In this document: piece by piece, positions 53,557 to 63,178 of the stretch
How positions within the stretch are numbered: position 1 is the first letter of the stretch
Layout: the number at the start of each line of letters is the position of its first letter
Source of the DNA: an uncultured Clostridia bacterium
Lineage (GTDB): Bacteria; Bacillota; Clostridia; Oscillospirales; Acutalibacteraceae
Length of the DNA: 64,000 bases
Direction of reading: 5' to 3'
Assembly: GCA_958436475.1 (NCBI GenBank)
Contig: CAUBKG010000001.1
Coordinates: 28,285 to 92,284 of the forward strand
Translations under genes and position numbers: made by a program
The notes under the pieces: generated by a model
What the model saw: only the letters and a program-made list of their open reading frames with translations
Database searches by the model: none
What the model was told of the DNA's origin: nothing

Positions 53557-53820
53557 TTACTTGGAAAGTTCGTCCGCATGGCCATAAAGGTTCAGGCGGA
53601 ACAGCATGGATTCATCTTCCACGGATGAACATTCGATCTGGGCCTCGGAGATTTTGCCGCCCTCGATCAGCTTGGTAAGGCCGATCATCTGGCACAGCTT
53701 GCTCTTTAAGTTGAGGCGGTCTCCTTCATCGGATACCAGATACACATCCGATTGGCATTTGTCCAGTGCTTTGATAAACAATTGTACGTCGATGTCGTGA
53801 AGCTCTAATTTCTTGGACAT
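53557..53820 (-). CDS. Small conserved-looking protein, HPr-like fold possible
   Basis: 87 residues, acidic, no TM or signal. The centre reads SDVYLVSDEGDRLNLKSKL, which resembles the second strand and serine-helix region of HPr-like domains that lack the phospho-histidine. I am not certain of the family. It has a good promoter, a ribosome site (AAAGGAG) and its own terminator, so it is a monocistronic, probably well-expressed gene. Confidence 0.65.
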   Translation of the reverse strand: MSKKLELHDIDVQLFIKALDKCQSDVYLVSDEGDRLNLKSKLCQMIGLTKLIEGGKISEAQIECSSVEDESMLFRLNLYGHADELSK

Positions 53821-53852
53821 AATTCAGCACTCCTTTTCTTTCATCTACTTTT

Positions 53853-53880
53853 ATTATATCCGGTATCCTAGAAAAATCAA
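53853..53880 (-). promoter_or_regulatory. Promoter of the small protein gene
   Basis: Minus strand: TTGATT (53875-53880), 16-base spacer, TATAAT (53853-53858). Confidence 0.7.
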
Positions 53881-53937
53881 CCACAATTTTAGTGCAACTT
53901 GCCAAATATATAAAATTATTTTTGTGAAAGTTAAATA

Positions 53938-53985
53938 AAAAAGGCTGCTTTCCGCCGAAAATCAACAGAAAACAGCCCGTAAAAA
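53938..53985 (-). terminator. Terminator of gdhA
   Basis: On the minus strand GGGCTGTTTTC pairs imperfectly with GAAAGCAGCC across about 15 bases, followed by TTTTTTATTT. Confidence 0.75.
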
Positions 53986-54000
53986 ATCGAAAGACGGAAC

Positions 54001-55341
<1,341 letters not shown>

Positions 55342-55367
55342 TCATCCTTTCAAGAATATTTTTTCGT

Positions 55368-55427
55368 AAACAGTCCCCCATTGAACTATCCACCGGTTCT
55401 ATCGTGCAAGCAGCCCCCCGTTGGACT
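55368..55427 (-). promoter_or_regulatory. Duplicated G-rich motif in the gdhA leader
   Basis: Minus strand: AGTCCAACGGGGGGCTGCTT (55408-55427) and AGTTCAATGGGGGACTGTTT (55368-55387) match at 16 of 20 positions, all four differences being transitions, with a 40-base period. Both lie inside the predicted 5' leader. I do not recognise this as a named riboswitch. Confidence 0.55.
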
Positions 55428-55453
55428 CTACGCCACAATAATCGCCAAGAAAA

Positions 55454-55482
55454 ATTATATAGAAAACAAAAGATGATTGCAA
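55454..55482 (-). promoter_or_regulatory. Promoter of gdhA
   Basis: Minus strand: TTGCAA (55477-55482), 17-base spacer, TATAAT (55454-55459). Predicted leader of about 115 bases. Confidence 0.75.
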
Positions 55483-55555
55483 GAAAAAAATGAATAAAAA
55501 TTACTTATTTTTCTGGATTTTCTTTCACAGGAGCGGCAAAAAATGCGCCGTGCGT

Positions 55556-56014
55556 TCAATATCCGATGTTGGCAAGCAGCTTTTTCGCCGTTTCTTCGCC
55601 GTTCAGCGTGCCGCTGACGAGGAGGACCGACTTCTCCACCCGCACGAGCATATAAACATTATCCTGCGTGCGGAGGGTGAATTTCGTATAGGTCTTCCCG
55701 CGGGATTCCGAGCGTTCATCCCCTTCGGTATAGAGCTGGCTGATCGTATCCTTCTGCGAGCCGTAAAGCTGAACGGAAGTGCTTTCATCCGCCACTATCA
55801 TGAATTCGGCGGTCGTTTCCGCGGAATGCGCCGTGAGATAGGTCTCATATTCGCCAGGAGCGTCTTCCGCCTGGTCGTTTACCTGCAATCCGAGCATTTC
55901 CGCCTCAGAGGCAAAGCGTTCCCCCGTTACCTGTTTTCCGTTCGGCTCGTCTGGGCCGGAGCAGCCGCAGAGCAGGAACACCAGCGCCGCCGCCGCACAT
56001 AAAATCCGTTTCAT
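55556..56014 (-). CDS. Putative lipoprotein, paralogue of the one at 34.1 kb
   Basis: 152 residues with a signal peptide and lipobox LCGC near residue 15-18. The mature part ends LLANIGY and follows the same strand pattern as the lipoprotein at 34059-34526. The ATG at 56014 overlaps the luxS stop by four bases (ATGA), so it is coupled to luxS. Function unknown; the pairing with luxS may be only positional. Confidence 0.8.
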   Translation of the reverse strand: MKRILCAAAALVFLLCGCSGPDEPNGKQVTGERFASEAEMLGLQVNDQAEDAPGEYETYLTAHSAETTAEFMIVADESTSVQLYGSQKDTISQLYTEGDERSESRGKTYTKFTLRTQDNVYMLVRVEKSVLLVSGTLNGEETAKKLLANIGY

Positions 56015-56475
56015 TCTTCCCCTCCGTACGAAAGGCGTTCGGGCCGCCATTGCTTCATGGCCTCTGCCATGCGGGCACAATCCGCCTTGGCCTCCGGCAG
56101 GTCGTGCTCTAAGTAATTCCCGCATTCTTTGGCGCTGCAGCCGGGTACCTCTCCCTCATACTCCGCAATAAAACGGAGCGTTTCCTTCGTGAGGGAAATC
56201 GCATCCTCTTTCGGCATATCCCGCACGATGAAATAAAACCCGGTCCGGCACCCCATCGGCCCGAAATAAATCACATGGGCGCTGTGTTTCGAATTACGCA
56301 CATAGGTGGCAAAAAGGTGCTCGATCGTGTGGATCGATGCATTGGAAAGCAGCCTTCCGCTGTTCGGCCGGCAAAAGCGCAGGTCATAAGTGACGATATC
56401 CCCATCCTGCCTGGAAAGATACATGCCTTCCTTCAGCGTTGTGTGGTCTACCGTGAAGCTTGCTATTTTTTCCAT
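56011..56475 (-). CDS. luxS: S-ribosylhomocysteine lyase
   Basis: 154 residues. Splits S-ribosylhomocysteine to homocysteine and DPD, the AI-2 precursor, in the activated methyl cycle. Seen: N-terminal FTVDHTTLKEG, the metal site HTIEHL, GPMGCRTGFY, and GCSAKECGNYLEHDL with the catalytic Cys and third ligand Cys. ATG 56475 has AGGAGAG upstream; the frame is open further back through the RluA gene. No mtnN (pfs) gene is nearby. Confidence 0.96.
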   Translation of the reverse strand: MEKIASFTVDHTTLKEGMYLSRQDGDIVTYDLRFCRPNSGRLLSNASIHTIEHLFATYVRNSKHSAHVIYFGPMGCRTGFYFIVRDMPKEDAISLTKETLRFIAEYEGEVPGCSAKECGNYLEHDLPEAKADCARMAEAMKQWRPERLSYGGEE

Positions 56476-56494
56476 ACCATTCTCTCCTGTTCGT

Positions 56495-57385
56495 TTAAAA
56501 CGGATAATGGGGAACGATCCCCCCTGCTTCCAAAAAGGACTCGATATCACCGGGGAGCGGCACAGAAAGAGCCGCCCCGGCGCCGGAAAGCGGGTTCCGA
56601 AACCGCATAAAGCCGCAGTGCAGCGCCTGCCGGGAAAGCCTCTCGGTACTGCCGCCGTACATGGCGTCCCCCGCCAAAGGCGCACCGAGGAAGCTCATAT
56701 GAGCCCGGATCTGGTGCGTGCGCCCTGTTTCTAAACGGATGCGCAGCTGTGTGAACCCGCCTTCGCACGAGAGGGCCTTCCAATGGGTAACGGCTCCCGC
56801 GCCTTCTGGATGCACGATCTGCCTGCTGCCCGTTTCATCCCGGCGGCGCAAAGGCGCGCTGATCCAGCCGGAGCCGCGCAGCGTTCCCTCCGCCACCGCA
56901 AAATATTCTTTTTCTACTCCTCCCCTCAGGAGCGATGAGGCATACTGGTGCTTTGCCGCCAGCACAAGGCCGGAGGTGCCGCGGTCCAGCCGGTTCAGCG
57001 GACGGAATACCATCGCTTCCCCCCGGCCCGCATACAGTGCCGACACAGCGTTTGCAAGCGTATTTTCATAATACTTAAGCGATGGGTGAACCGGCATCCC
57101 GGCCGGCTTGTTGCACACGAAATAGTCCTCGTCTTCATATACGATATCGACCGGCAGCAGCGATGGCGCCTGCGGGGGCCTTTCATCGGTGAGAAGAAGC
57201 GTAAGCCTGTCCCCCGCGTGAAGAACATCAACCGTGCGGATAGGCTTTGCGTTGCAGGTGATGCCGTTTTCGCGGTGCCGGAGAGTAACCATCGTGCGGC
57301 GGGACATCCCCTTGACGCGCCGCAGATAGGTTTCCACCCGGTATCCTTCGTATTCCGGTTCCACCCAAAACGTGTGCTCCGCCAT
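56495..57385 (-). CDS. RluA family RNA pseudouridine synthase
   Basis: 296 residues. An S4-like N-terminus (VETYLRRVKGMSRRTMVTL) is followed by the catalytic domain with RPLNRLDRGTSGLVL holding the active-site Asp, CNKPAGMPVHPS and GRTHQIRAHM. I start at ATG 57385 because GGAGG is six bases upstream; an ATG at 57391 abuts the ribosome site. Target rRNA or tRNA position not determined. Confidence 0.92.
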   Translation of the reverse strand: MAEHTFWVEPEYEGYRVETYLRRVKGMSRRTMVTLRHRENGITCNAKPIRTVDVLHAGDRLTLLLTDERPPQAPSLLPVDIVYEDEDYFVCNKPAGMPVHPSLKYYENTLANAVSALYAGRGEAMVFRPLNRLDRGTSGLVLAAKHQYASSLLRGGVEKEYFAVAEGTLRGSGWISAPLRRRDETGSRQIVHPEGAGAVTHWKALSCEGGFTQLRIRLETGRTHQIRAHMSFLGAPLAGDAMYGGSTERLSRQALHCGFMRFRNPLSGAGAALSVPLPGDIESFLEAGGIVPHYPF

Positions 57386-57401
57386 TCTCATCCTCCGTGT
57401 G

Positions 57402-57440
57402 AAAAAATAACGGGAATGCCGTATCCGGCAAACCCGTTAT
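57402..57440 (-). terminator. Terminator of ilvE
   Basis: ATAACGGG / CCCGTTAT with an inner TGCCG/CGGCA stem, followed on the minus strand by TTTTTTC. Confidence 0.88.
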
Positions 57441-57455
57441 CAGCCTCAGCAAAGT

Positions 57456-58523
57456 TTATTTGACTTCGACCGTCCAGTGGAAAGAGTCTTCGAGCTTGCC
57501 CCACTGGATGCCGGTCAGGGTATCGTACAGCTTCTGGGAGATCGGGCCGATCTTGCCGCCGTTGATGACCTGAACGTCGTCTTCCAGCTTGAGCTGGCCG
57601 ACCGGCGAGATGACCGCTGCGGTCCCGGTGCCGAACATTTCATTCAGGCGGCCTTCGCGTGCGGCCTTCATGATTTCCTCCGCAGAAACGCGGCGTTCGG
57701 TAACCTTGAGGCCCCAGGAACGCATCAGCTCAATGGCGGACATTCTCGTGATGCCCGGCAGGATGGAGCCTTGAAGCTCCGGGGTGACCACTTCGCCGTC
57801 GATCACAAAGAACACGTTCATCGCGCCGACTTCTTCAACATACTTGCGTTCGATGCCGTCCAGCCAGAGGACCTGCGCATAGCCTTCCTCTTCAGCCTCC
57901 GCCTGGGATTTCAGTGAGCAGGCATAGTTGCCGGCGGTCTTGGCGAAGCCGGTGCCGCCGCGCACCGCTCTCACGTATTTATCTTCCATATAAATTTTGA
58001 CCGGGTCGAGGCCGCCCGCGTAATAAGCGCCTACCGGCGAGAGGATAATCATGAAAATCAGGTGCTTGCCCGGATGCACGCCCAGCATCTCATCGGCGGC
58101 AAAAATAAACGGGCGGATATAAAGAGAGGTTCCGGGAGCGGAAGGAATCCAGTCCTTTTCAATATCGATCAGCTTTTTCAGGGCCTCCATGCAGAAAGCC
58201 TCGTCCAGCTGCGGAATGCACATGCGGTCGTTGGAAATGTTCAGGCGCGCGAAGTTGCGGTCCGGACGGAACAGAAGGATCCGCCCGTCTTCCGCGCGGT
58301 AAGCCTTTAAGCCTTCGAAAACCTCCTGGCCATAGTGCAGGCACATGGCAGCCGGGCTGAGAGAAATCGGGCCAAAGGGAACGATGCGCGCGTCATGCCA
58401 GCCTTCGCCTTCATCATAATTCATCATGAACATGTGGTCGGTGAAGAGCTTGCCGAAGCCGAGCTTCGTTTCATCCTGCGGCTTTTGTTTTGGAGTTTTT
58501 GTCAGTTCAACTTTGATTTCCAT
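57456..58523 (-). CDS. ilvE: Branched-chain amino acid aminotransferase
   Basis: 355 residues of the class IV PLP (BCAT2-like) type. Seen: [28 protein letters not shown], the probable PLP lysine in [12 protein letters not shown], and [12 protein letters not shown]. Carries out the last step of Val, Leu and Ile synthesis or the first step of their breakdown. It is monocistronic with its own promoter and terminator. Confidence 0.96.
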   Translation of the reverse strand: MEIKVELTKTPKQKPQDETKLGFGKLFTDHMFMMNYDEGEGWHDARIVPFGPISLSPAAMCLHYGQEVFEGLKAYRAEDGRILLFRPDRNFARLNISNDRMCIPQLDEAFCMEALKKLIDIEKDWIPSAPGTSLYIRPFIFAADEMLGVHPGKHLIFMIILSPVGAYYAGGLDPVKIYMEDKYVRAVRGGTGFAKTAGNYACSLKSQAEAEEEGYAQVLWLDGIERKYVEEVGAMNVFFVIDGEVVTPELQGSILPGITRMSAIELMRSWGLKVTERRVSAEEIMKAAREGRLNEMFGTGTAAVISPVGQLKLEDDVQVINGGKIGPISQKLYDTLTGIQWGKLEDSFHWTVEVK

Positions 58524-58559
58524 GAGGAAACACTCCTTACTTATTTACTACAGTATTTA

Positions 58560-58587
58560 ATTATAGCACAACATCCCCGGTTTTCAA
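58560..58587 (-). promoter_or_regulatory. Promoter of ilvE
   Basis: Minus strand: TTGAAA (58582-58587), 16-base spacer, TATAAT (58560-58565). Confidence 0.7.
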
Positions 58588-58699
58588 GCAAACGGCATAG
58601 AGATATCGAAAAAATCAGCAGTAAAAGGGAGAAAAACGGAAAGGAAAACAAACGCTGTGGGAACGCCTTCTTCGTTCCAAAGAGCCGGTGCCTCATATC

Positions 58700-58729
58700 T
58701 TGAACGTTTTTATATGCCCCGCGTAAAAT
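58700..58729 (+). promoter_or_regulatory. Promoter of the superoxide dismutase gene
   Basis: TTGAAC (58700-58705), 18-base spacer, TAAAAT (58724-58729). It is divergent from ilvE. Confidence 0.6.
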
Positions 58730-58767
58730 AGAATGTAAATATATCCCATAGAAAAGGACTGATTTTT

Positions 58768-59412
58768 TTGTCCAGCCACTACCCTTTTGAAAAAATGAAT
58801 TTGGACTACGAATACATCTCTCTGGTTCCTCATTTAGACCCGAACACCGTCTATATTCATCATAATAAAATTTATCCCAACTATGTGGATGCCCTCAATT
58901 ACCTGCTTTCTTTCTATCCGCAATACCAGAGCTGGTCTCTGGAGCGGCTCATTTTCGGAAATTTGCAGGTACCCGTGGTGATGGAAAACAACATCAAGCA
59001 TGCCGCAGGCGGCATATATCACCATAACCTGTTTTTCGAAGGCATGGGGACGGACGGGGCGATCGGCCAGAACAGCCCACTGATCCAAAAAATCACAGAC
59101 TGCTACGGCTCCATGGAAAACTTTCAGAACCTGTTCCGCCAGGCGGCACAAAGCATCCAAGGCTCCGGCTGGGTATGGCTTGCCGGCCTTATCGGGAACG
59201 ATGAGGTGCGCATTGTTACATCCTCCAACAACCAGGTACCTTCATCAGAGCTTTTCAGCCCTATCCTGGTGCTGGATATCTGGGAGCACGCTTACTTTCT
59301 TCTTTACCCCGCGCGGCTTGGCACCTATGTTGACAACTGGTTCAAGATAATCGACTGGGAAGCGGCGGAGCAGCGTTATCTTAACTATCAGAAAAAAGCC
59401 GGCAAAAAATAA
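58768..59412 (+). CDS. Fe/Mn superoxide dismutase-like protein
   Basis: 214 residues. All four metal-ligand positions are visible: His in TVYIHHNKIYPNYVDALN, His in GIYHHNLFFEGMG, and Asp and His in LDIWEHAYFLLYP. The sequence is more divergent than housekeeping SodA, resembling the Bacillales/Clostridia YojM/SodF-like group. Starts at TTG 58768 with AAAGGA ten bases upstream; no nearby ATG fits. It would detoxify superoxide in an anaerobe; activity not certain. Confidence 0.88.
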   Translation: MSSHYPFEKMNLDYEYISLVPHLDPNTVYIHHNKIYPNYVDALNYLLSFYPQYQSWSLERLIFGNLQVPVVMENNIKHAAGGIYHHNLFFEGMGTDGAIGQNSPLIQKITDCYGSMENFQNLFRQAAQSIQGSGWVWLAGLIGNDEVRIVTSSNNQVPSSELFSPILVLDIWEHAYFLLYPARLGTYVDNWFKIIDWEAAEQRYLNYQKKAGKK

Positions 59413-59413
59413 T

Positions 59414-59445
59414 CCGCATGGCAAGCTTGCCATGCGGACCACTTT
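59414..59445. terminator. Shared palindromic terminator
   Basis: CCGCATGGCAAGCTTGCCATGCGG is a perfect 24-bp palindrome. On the minus strand ATTATTTTTT follows (end of the carboxyltransferase operon); on the plus strand a looser T-rich stretch follows (end of the dismutase gene). Confidence 0.85.
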
Positions 59446-59451
59446 GTTTTC

Positions 59452-60852
59452 TTATGCGATGGGATGGACCTTGTTTTTGAAATCGACATGGTCGGCGTCC
59501 ACACCGTTTTGTTTGTTGCGCCTTTTCTCAAAGAACTTAACAGCCACCTGGCCGAACTGCGCATAAGAAAGAACGTCTTCATCCTGCTGGGAATAGCCTT
59601 TGATTTCCTCGCGGAGCTTATTGAGCTCCGGCTCGAGCAGATCGGCCGGACGGCATTCGATCGGCTGTTCATCCCCGATGATCTTTTTGCGGAATTCCGG
59701 ATCGATCGGCATGGGGGTGCGGCCGTATTCGCCGCGGACAAGCCCCTTGAATTCCTTCGTGACCATTTTATACCGTTCGCCCGAAATAACATTGAATACG
59801 GCCTGTGTGCCGACGATCTGGGAGGAAGGCGTTACCAGCGGAGGATAGCCTGCATCCTCACGCACGCGCGGCACTTCGCGCAGCACTTCTTCAAATTTAT
59901 CTTCCTTGCCGGCCTGCTTCAGCTGAGAAACGAGGTTGGAAAGCATGCCGCCCGGAACCTGATAAATCAGCGCGTTCGGATCGGTTGCCATTACCTTGGT
60001 GCTGAGAAGGCCGCTCGCCAGATATTTTTCCTTGAGCATTTTGAAATGCTCGCTGATATCGCTCAGCTCTTTGATATTGAGGCCGGTATCGTATTCCGTT
60101 CCCGCAAGGGCCGCTACCATCGCTTCCGTGGAGGGATGCGAGGTTCCGCCGGAAAGGGGGGCGAGCGCCGTATCGATACGGTCTGCGCCCGCCTCGATGG
60201 CCTTCAGCATCACCATGGACGCCTGACCCGAGGTGTAATGCGAATGGACCTGGATCGGGATCTTCACGTTGGCCTTCAGGGCCTTCACGAGGCTGTATAC
60301 CGCGTAAGGCGTGAGCAAGCCCGCCATATCCTTGATGCAGATGGAATCCGCGCCCATGTTTTCGAGGCGCTTCGCGTAATCTACATAATACTGGTCGTTG
60401 AACACGGGACCGGTGGTATAAGAAATGGCCGCCTGAATCTCTCCGCCCTCTTTTTTAGTTGCCTTGATGGAGGTTTCGAGGTTGCGGATATCGTTGAGCG
60501 CATCAAAAATACGGATGATGTCGATTCCGTTGGATACGCACTTCTGCACGAGATATTCCACCACATCGTCGGCATAGTGGCGGTAACCGAGCATGTTCTG
60601 TCCGCGGAAGAGCATCTGGAGCTTGGTGTTTTTGCATTTCTCTCGGATGACGCGCAGGCGGTGCCACGGGTCTTCATCCAGGAAGCGCAGGCAGGCATCG
60701 TAGGTTGCGCCGCCCCAGCATTCCAGAGAATAATATCCAACCTTATCGAGAGCCTCCAGCGCCGGAAGCATCTCCTCCGTGGTCATTCGGGTGGCGATCA
60801 GCGACTGGTGCGCGTCTCGCAGGATGGTTTCCGTTATCTGAATTTTAGCCAT
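59452..60852 (-). CDS. Biotin-dependent carboxyltransferase, OadA/transcarboxylase 5S-like
   Basis: 466 residues. Starts TETILRDAHQSLIATRM, with CWGGATYDACLRFL, the carboxylated Lys in SICIKDMAGLL, HSHYTSGQAS and the metal-binding HPSTEAMVAAL. This is the pyruvate/oxaloacetate carboxyltransferase domain without a fused biotin domain; the carrier is the separate gene upstream. It could be the oxaloacetate decarboxylase alpha subunit, pyruvate carboxylase subunit B or transcarboxylase 5S; context favours the last. Confidence 0.88.
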   Translation of the reverse strand: MAKIQITETILRDAHQSLIATRMTTEEMLPALEALDKVGYYSLECWGGATYDACLRFLDEDPWHRLRVIREKCKNTKLQMLFRGQNMLGYRHYADDVVEYLVQKCVSNGIDIIRIFDALNDIRNLETSIKATKKEGGEIQAAISYTTGPVFNDQYYVDYAKRLENMGADSICIKDMAGLLTPYAVYSLVKALKANVKIPIQVHSHYTSGQASMVMLKAIEAGADRIDTALAPLSGGTSHPSTEAMVAALAGTEYDTGLNIKELSDISEHFKMLKEKYLASGLLSTKVMATDPNALIYQVPGGMLSNLVSQLKQAGKEDKFEEVLREVPRVREDAGYPPLVTPSSQIVGTQAVFNVISGERYKMVTKEFKGLVRGEYGRTPMPIDPEFRKKIIGDEQPIECRPADLLEPELNKLREEIKGYSQQDEDVLSYAQFGQVAVKFFEKRRNKQNGVDADHVDFKNKVHPIA

Positions 60853-60875
60853 AGTTTTCTTCCCTCTCTATTTCT

Positions 60876-61262
60876 CTACTGAAGTGAAACGAGCGGCTTG
60901 CCGGAATCCACGCTATCTCCCTTGTTGACCAGCACGGAAGCAACAACGCCGTCGCGAGGGGACATAATTTCGTTTTCCATCTTCATGGCTTCGAGAACCA
61001 GCAAAACATCGCCGGATTTGACGCTGTCGCCTGCCGCAACCTTGATATCCAGAATGGTGCCGGGCATCGGGGACTTCACGGTTTCGGAGCCAGCCGCTGC
61101 AGGAGCGGGAGCAGCCGCCGGAGCAGCCGCGGGGGTCGGTGCGGCAGTGGGAGCAGCCACCGCAGGGGCTGCGGGGGCCGCCGGAGCGGAAGAAGCGCCA
61201 ACCTCTTCAACCTGAACATCATAAGATTTGCCGTTCACTGTGATTTTTAAATTTTTCATCAT
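60876..61262 (-). CDS. Biotin carboxyl carrier protein
   Basis: 128 residues: a short beta start (LKITVNGKSYDVQVEE), an Ala/Pro-rich flexible linker (about 25-60) and a biotinyl domain with the VLEAMKMENE motif carrying the biotin Lys. It matches the gamma/1.3S carrier in size and layout. It lies between the two carboxyltransferase genes and presumably shuttles carboxyl groups between them. Confidence 0.95.
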   Translation of the reverse strand: MMKNLKITVNGKSYDVQVEEVGASSAPAAPAAPAVAAPTAAPTPAAAPAAAPAPAAAGSETVKSPMPGTILDIKVAAGDSVKSGDVLLVLEAMKMENEIMSPRDGVVASVLVNKGDSVDSGKPLVSLQ

Positions 61263-61290
61263 TTTTCCTCCACAATCAAAGCTTTACAGA

Positions 61291-62727
61291 TTAAAGCGGT
61301 ATATTGGAATGCTTCTTCGGCATCCGGGATACCCGCTTGCCTGCGAGCATATCCAGAGCGCCGGTCAGAATTTCTCTTGTTTTGGCGGGCTCGATCACTT
61401 CGTCGATATATCCGCCCTCAGCCGCCGCAACCGGGCAGGCAATGGTTTCTTTGTATTCCGCTTCGAGGTCGGCCTGGGCCTCGCCCTTCTGCATACGGTC
61501 GTTCCAGAGAACGGTTACCGCAGCCTTCGGCGCCAGCGCGCCGATCTCGGCGGAAGGCCATGCCAGGACCATATCGGAATTGGCGCCCTTGCCGGCGAAC
61601 GTGATAAAAGAGGAGCCGTATGCGCGCCCGGTGATAACGGCGATTTTTGCCGTGGTCGCCTCCGCGTAGGCGTGAGCGAGCATGGCGGCGCTGCGCAGGC
61701 TGCCCCCCAGCTCCGCTTCGATGGTAGCTTCAAAGCCCATGGTATCCACAAACGTAACAACCGGAAGGCTGAACGCATCAAACAAGCGGACGAGCTTCGC
61801 CGCCTTTGCCGCACAGGAAGCGCACAAGCGGCCTTCGTTATGGCTGCGGTCGTTCGCAATCACGCCGCAGGCCGTGCCGTTGATGCGCAGAAAGCCGCCA
61901 ACCACCGTTTTCCCGAATGCAGGATAGAGCTCGATAAAGCTGCCGGCGTCCGCCACGCCCCTGATAATATCGCGCGCCGAAGCGCCGTCCATCTTGAGGC
62001 ACAGGTCATTGAGCGTGGAAGCGTCGGCTTCCGGAGCCGCCGCTTCCGCCAGGGGAGCAACCTCCAGATTATTGAGCGGGAGCATGGAAATCACGGCCCT
62101 TGCCTTAACGATCGCATCCTCTTCCGATTCCGCGCCGAGCTGCGCCGTTCCGTTTGCGAGCGCCGCCTTTGCGCCGCCGACCTTCGCCGCGCCTTCTCCT
62201 TCGCCGGCGAATACCGACGGGGGAGCCATAAACAGCTGGCCCTTTTCTTCCATAATGACCACATCCGCGCCCGCCGCAAGCAGGGCCGCGGAGCCGGCGC
62301 AGGGGCCGAGCACCAGGGAGACCTGCGGAACCACACCGGAAAGGTTGCTCACAAAGCTGAGCAGCTCGCCGTAAGCGGAAAGCACCTCGAATCCCTCGTT
62401 CAGATACGCTCCGTTGGAATCGTAAATCCCCACGACCGGGGCGCCGGTTTTGACCGCCAGCTCATATATCTTTTTGATTTTTCCGGCTTGGGTGCGGCCC
62501 ATCGCGCCGCCGGCCGCAGCCTGATTCTGCGAAAAAGCAAACACGCGGCTGCCGTCTACCGTGCCATAGCCGGTTACGACCTCAGCGCCTTCCTCCGCCG
62601 TTTTCGCAAATGAATCGATTTCTGTAAAAACTCCGTCGTCAAACAGCTGCATGAGCCTCTGCTTTGCAGCAGGAGCCTCGCCACCCTCCGCGGATGAAAC
62701 CTTCGCGAGCCTATCCTCCACGCTCAT
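61291..62727 (-). CDS. Acyl-CoA carboxyltransferase subunit, MmdA/transcarboxylase 12S-like
   Basis: 478 residues with the crotonase-fold double domain of acyl-CoA carboxyltransferases: FSQNQAAAGGAMGRTQAGKI in the N half, GPCAGSAAL, then GVIANDRSHNEGRL, FVDTMGF, AYGSSFITF and AWPSAEIGALAP in the C half. It is slightly shorter than typical MmdA/PccB (about 510). First gene of the three-gene operon, with GGAGG before the ATG. Substrate (methylmalonyl-CoA, malonyl-CoA or glutaconyl-CoA) is not certain. Confidence 0.88.
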   Translation of the reverse strand: MSVEDRLAKVSSAEGGEAPAAKQRLMQLFDDGVFTEIDSFAKTAEEGAEVVTGYGTVDGSRVFAFSQNQAAAGGAMGRTQAGKIKKIYELAVKTGAPVVGIYDSNGAYLNEGFEVLSAYGELLSFVSNLSGVVPQVSLVLGPCAGSAALLAAGADVVIMEEKGQLFMAPPSVFAGEGEGAAKVGGAKAALANGTAQLGAESEEDAIVKARAVISMLPLNNLEVAPLAEAAAPEADASTLNDLCLKMDGASARDIIRGVADAGSFIELYPAFGKTVVGGFLRINGTACGVIANDRSHNEGRLCASCAAKAAKLVRLFDAFSLPVVTFVDTMGFEATIEAELGGSLRSAAMLAHAYAEATTAKIAVITGRAYGSSFITFAGKGANSDMVLAWPSAEIGALAPKAAVTVLWNDRMQKGEAQADLEAEYKETIACPVAAAEGGYIDEVIEPAKTREILTGALDMLAGKRVSRMPKKHSNIPL

Positions 62728-62764
62728 TCGGAATCCTCCATTTCAACAATAGTATTTAGTAGAT

Positions 62765-62793
62765 ATTATAAACTATTGACTAAAAAATAACAA
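62765..62793 (-). promoter_or_regulatory. Promoter of the carboxyltransferase operon
   Basis: Minus strand: TTGTTA (62788-62793), 17-base spacer, TATAAT (62765-62770). Confidence 0.65.
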
Positions 62794-62809
62794 GCAAAAT
62801 ACGCCAATT

Positions 62810-63178
62810 TCAGTGGCACGTGCAACTTTTAAGGAGTTTGGCCATATTGAGATAAACTTTTTCGCCCGATTTTATAAATCCTAACGATAGAAGAAGGGGA
62901 AAATCTTCAGTGTATTCCGAAACCGCCTGCTTCCCGCCCCGGTTCAGCGCCAGGCTGCAACAGGCGCGCAGGAGCCCGTCCGCCAGCAGGGCGTCTTCCG
63001 TATCCATACGGAACCGGTCGATGCGGCATATATCCCCGAGAAGAGTAAAAAGGCAGTAACCCTCATCCATTCCCCCGTCTTTGAGCCGGACTCCCATGCT
63101 TGCCGCCTCGGCGGGGATGCCGTTTGCTTCATAGAGCTTGTCCCTCTCTTCTTGCGAAACCGGAAGAAATTCTATCAT
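62810..63178 (-). CDS. Small protein of unknown function, possibly GNAT-related
   Basis: 122 residues, no signal or TM. The pattern of a central ADGLLRACCSLALNRG helix followed by LLLSLGF resembles the second half of GNAT folds, but the acetyl-CoA loop is not clear, so I leave the function open. It overlaps rluB by four bases (ATGA), implying co-translation with rluB. Confidence 0.6.
   Translation of the reverse strand: MIEFLPVSQEERDKLYEANGIPAEAASMGVRLKDGGMDEGYCLFTLLGDICRIDRFRMDTEDALLADGLLRACCSLALNRGGKQAVSEYTEDFPLLLSLGFIKSGEKVYLNMAKLLKSCTCH

Noticed and set aside
56476..56685. Long N-terminal extension of luxS
   Set aside because: Lies in the upstream RluA gene; LuxS begins at MEKIASF with a good ribosome site.
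59464..62613. Plus-strand frames of 472 and 461 codons
   Set aside because: Antisense shadows of the two carboxyltransferase genes; no ribosome site or recognisable protein.
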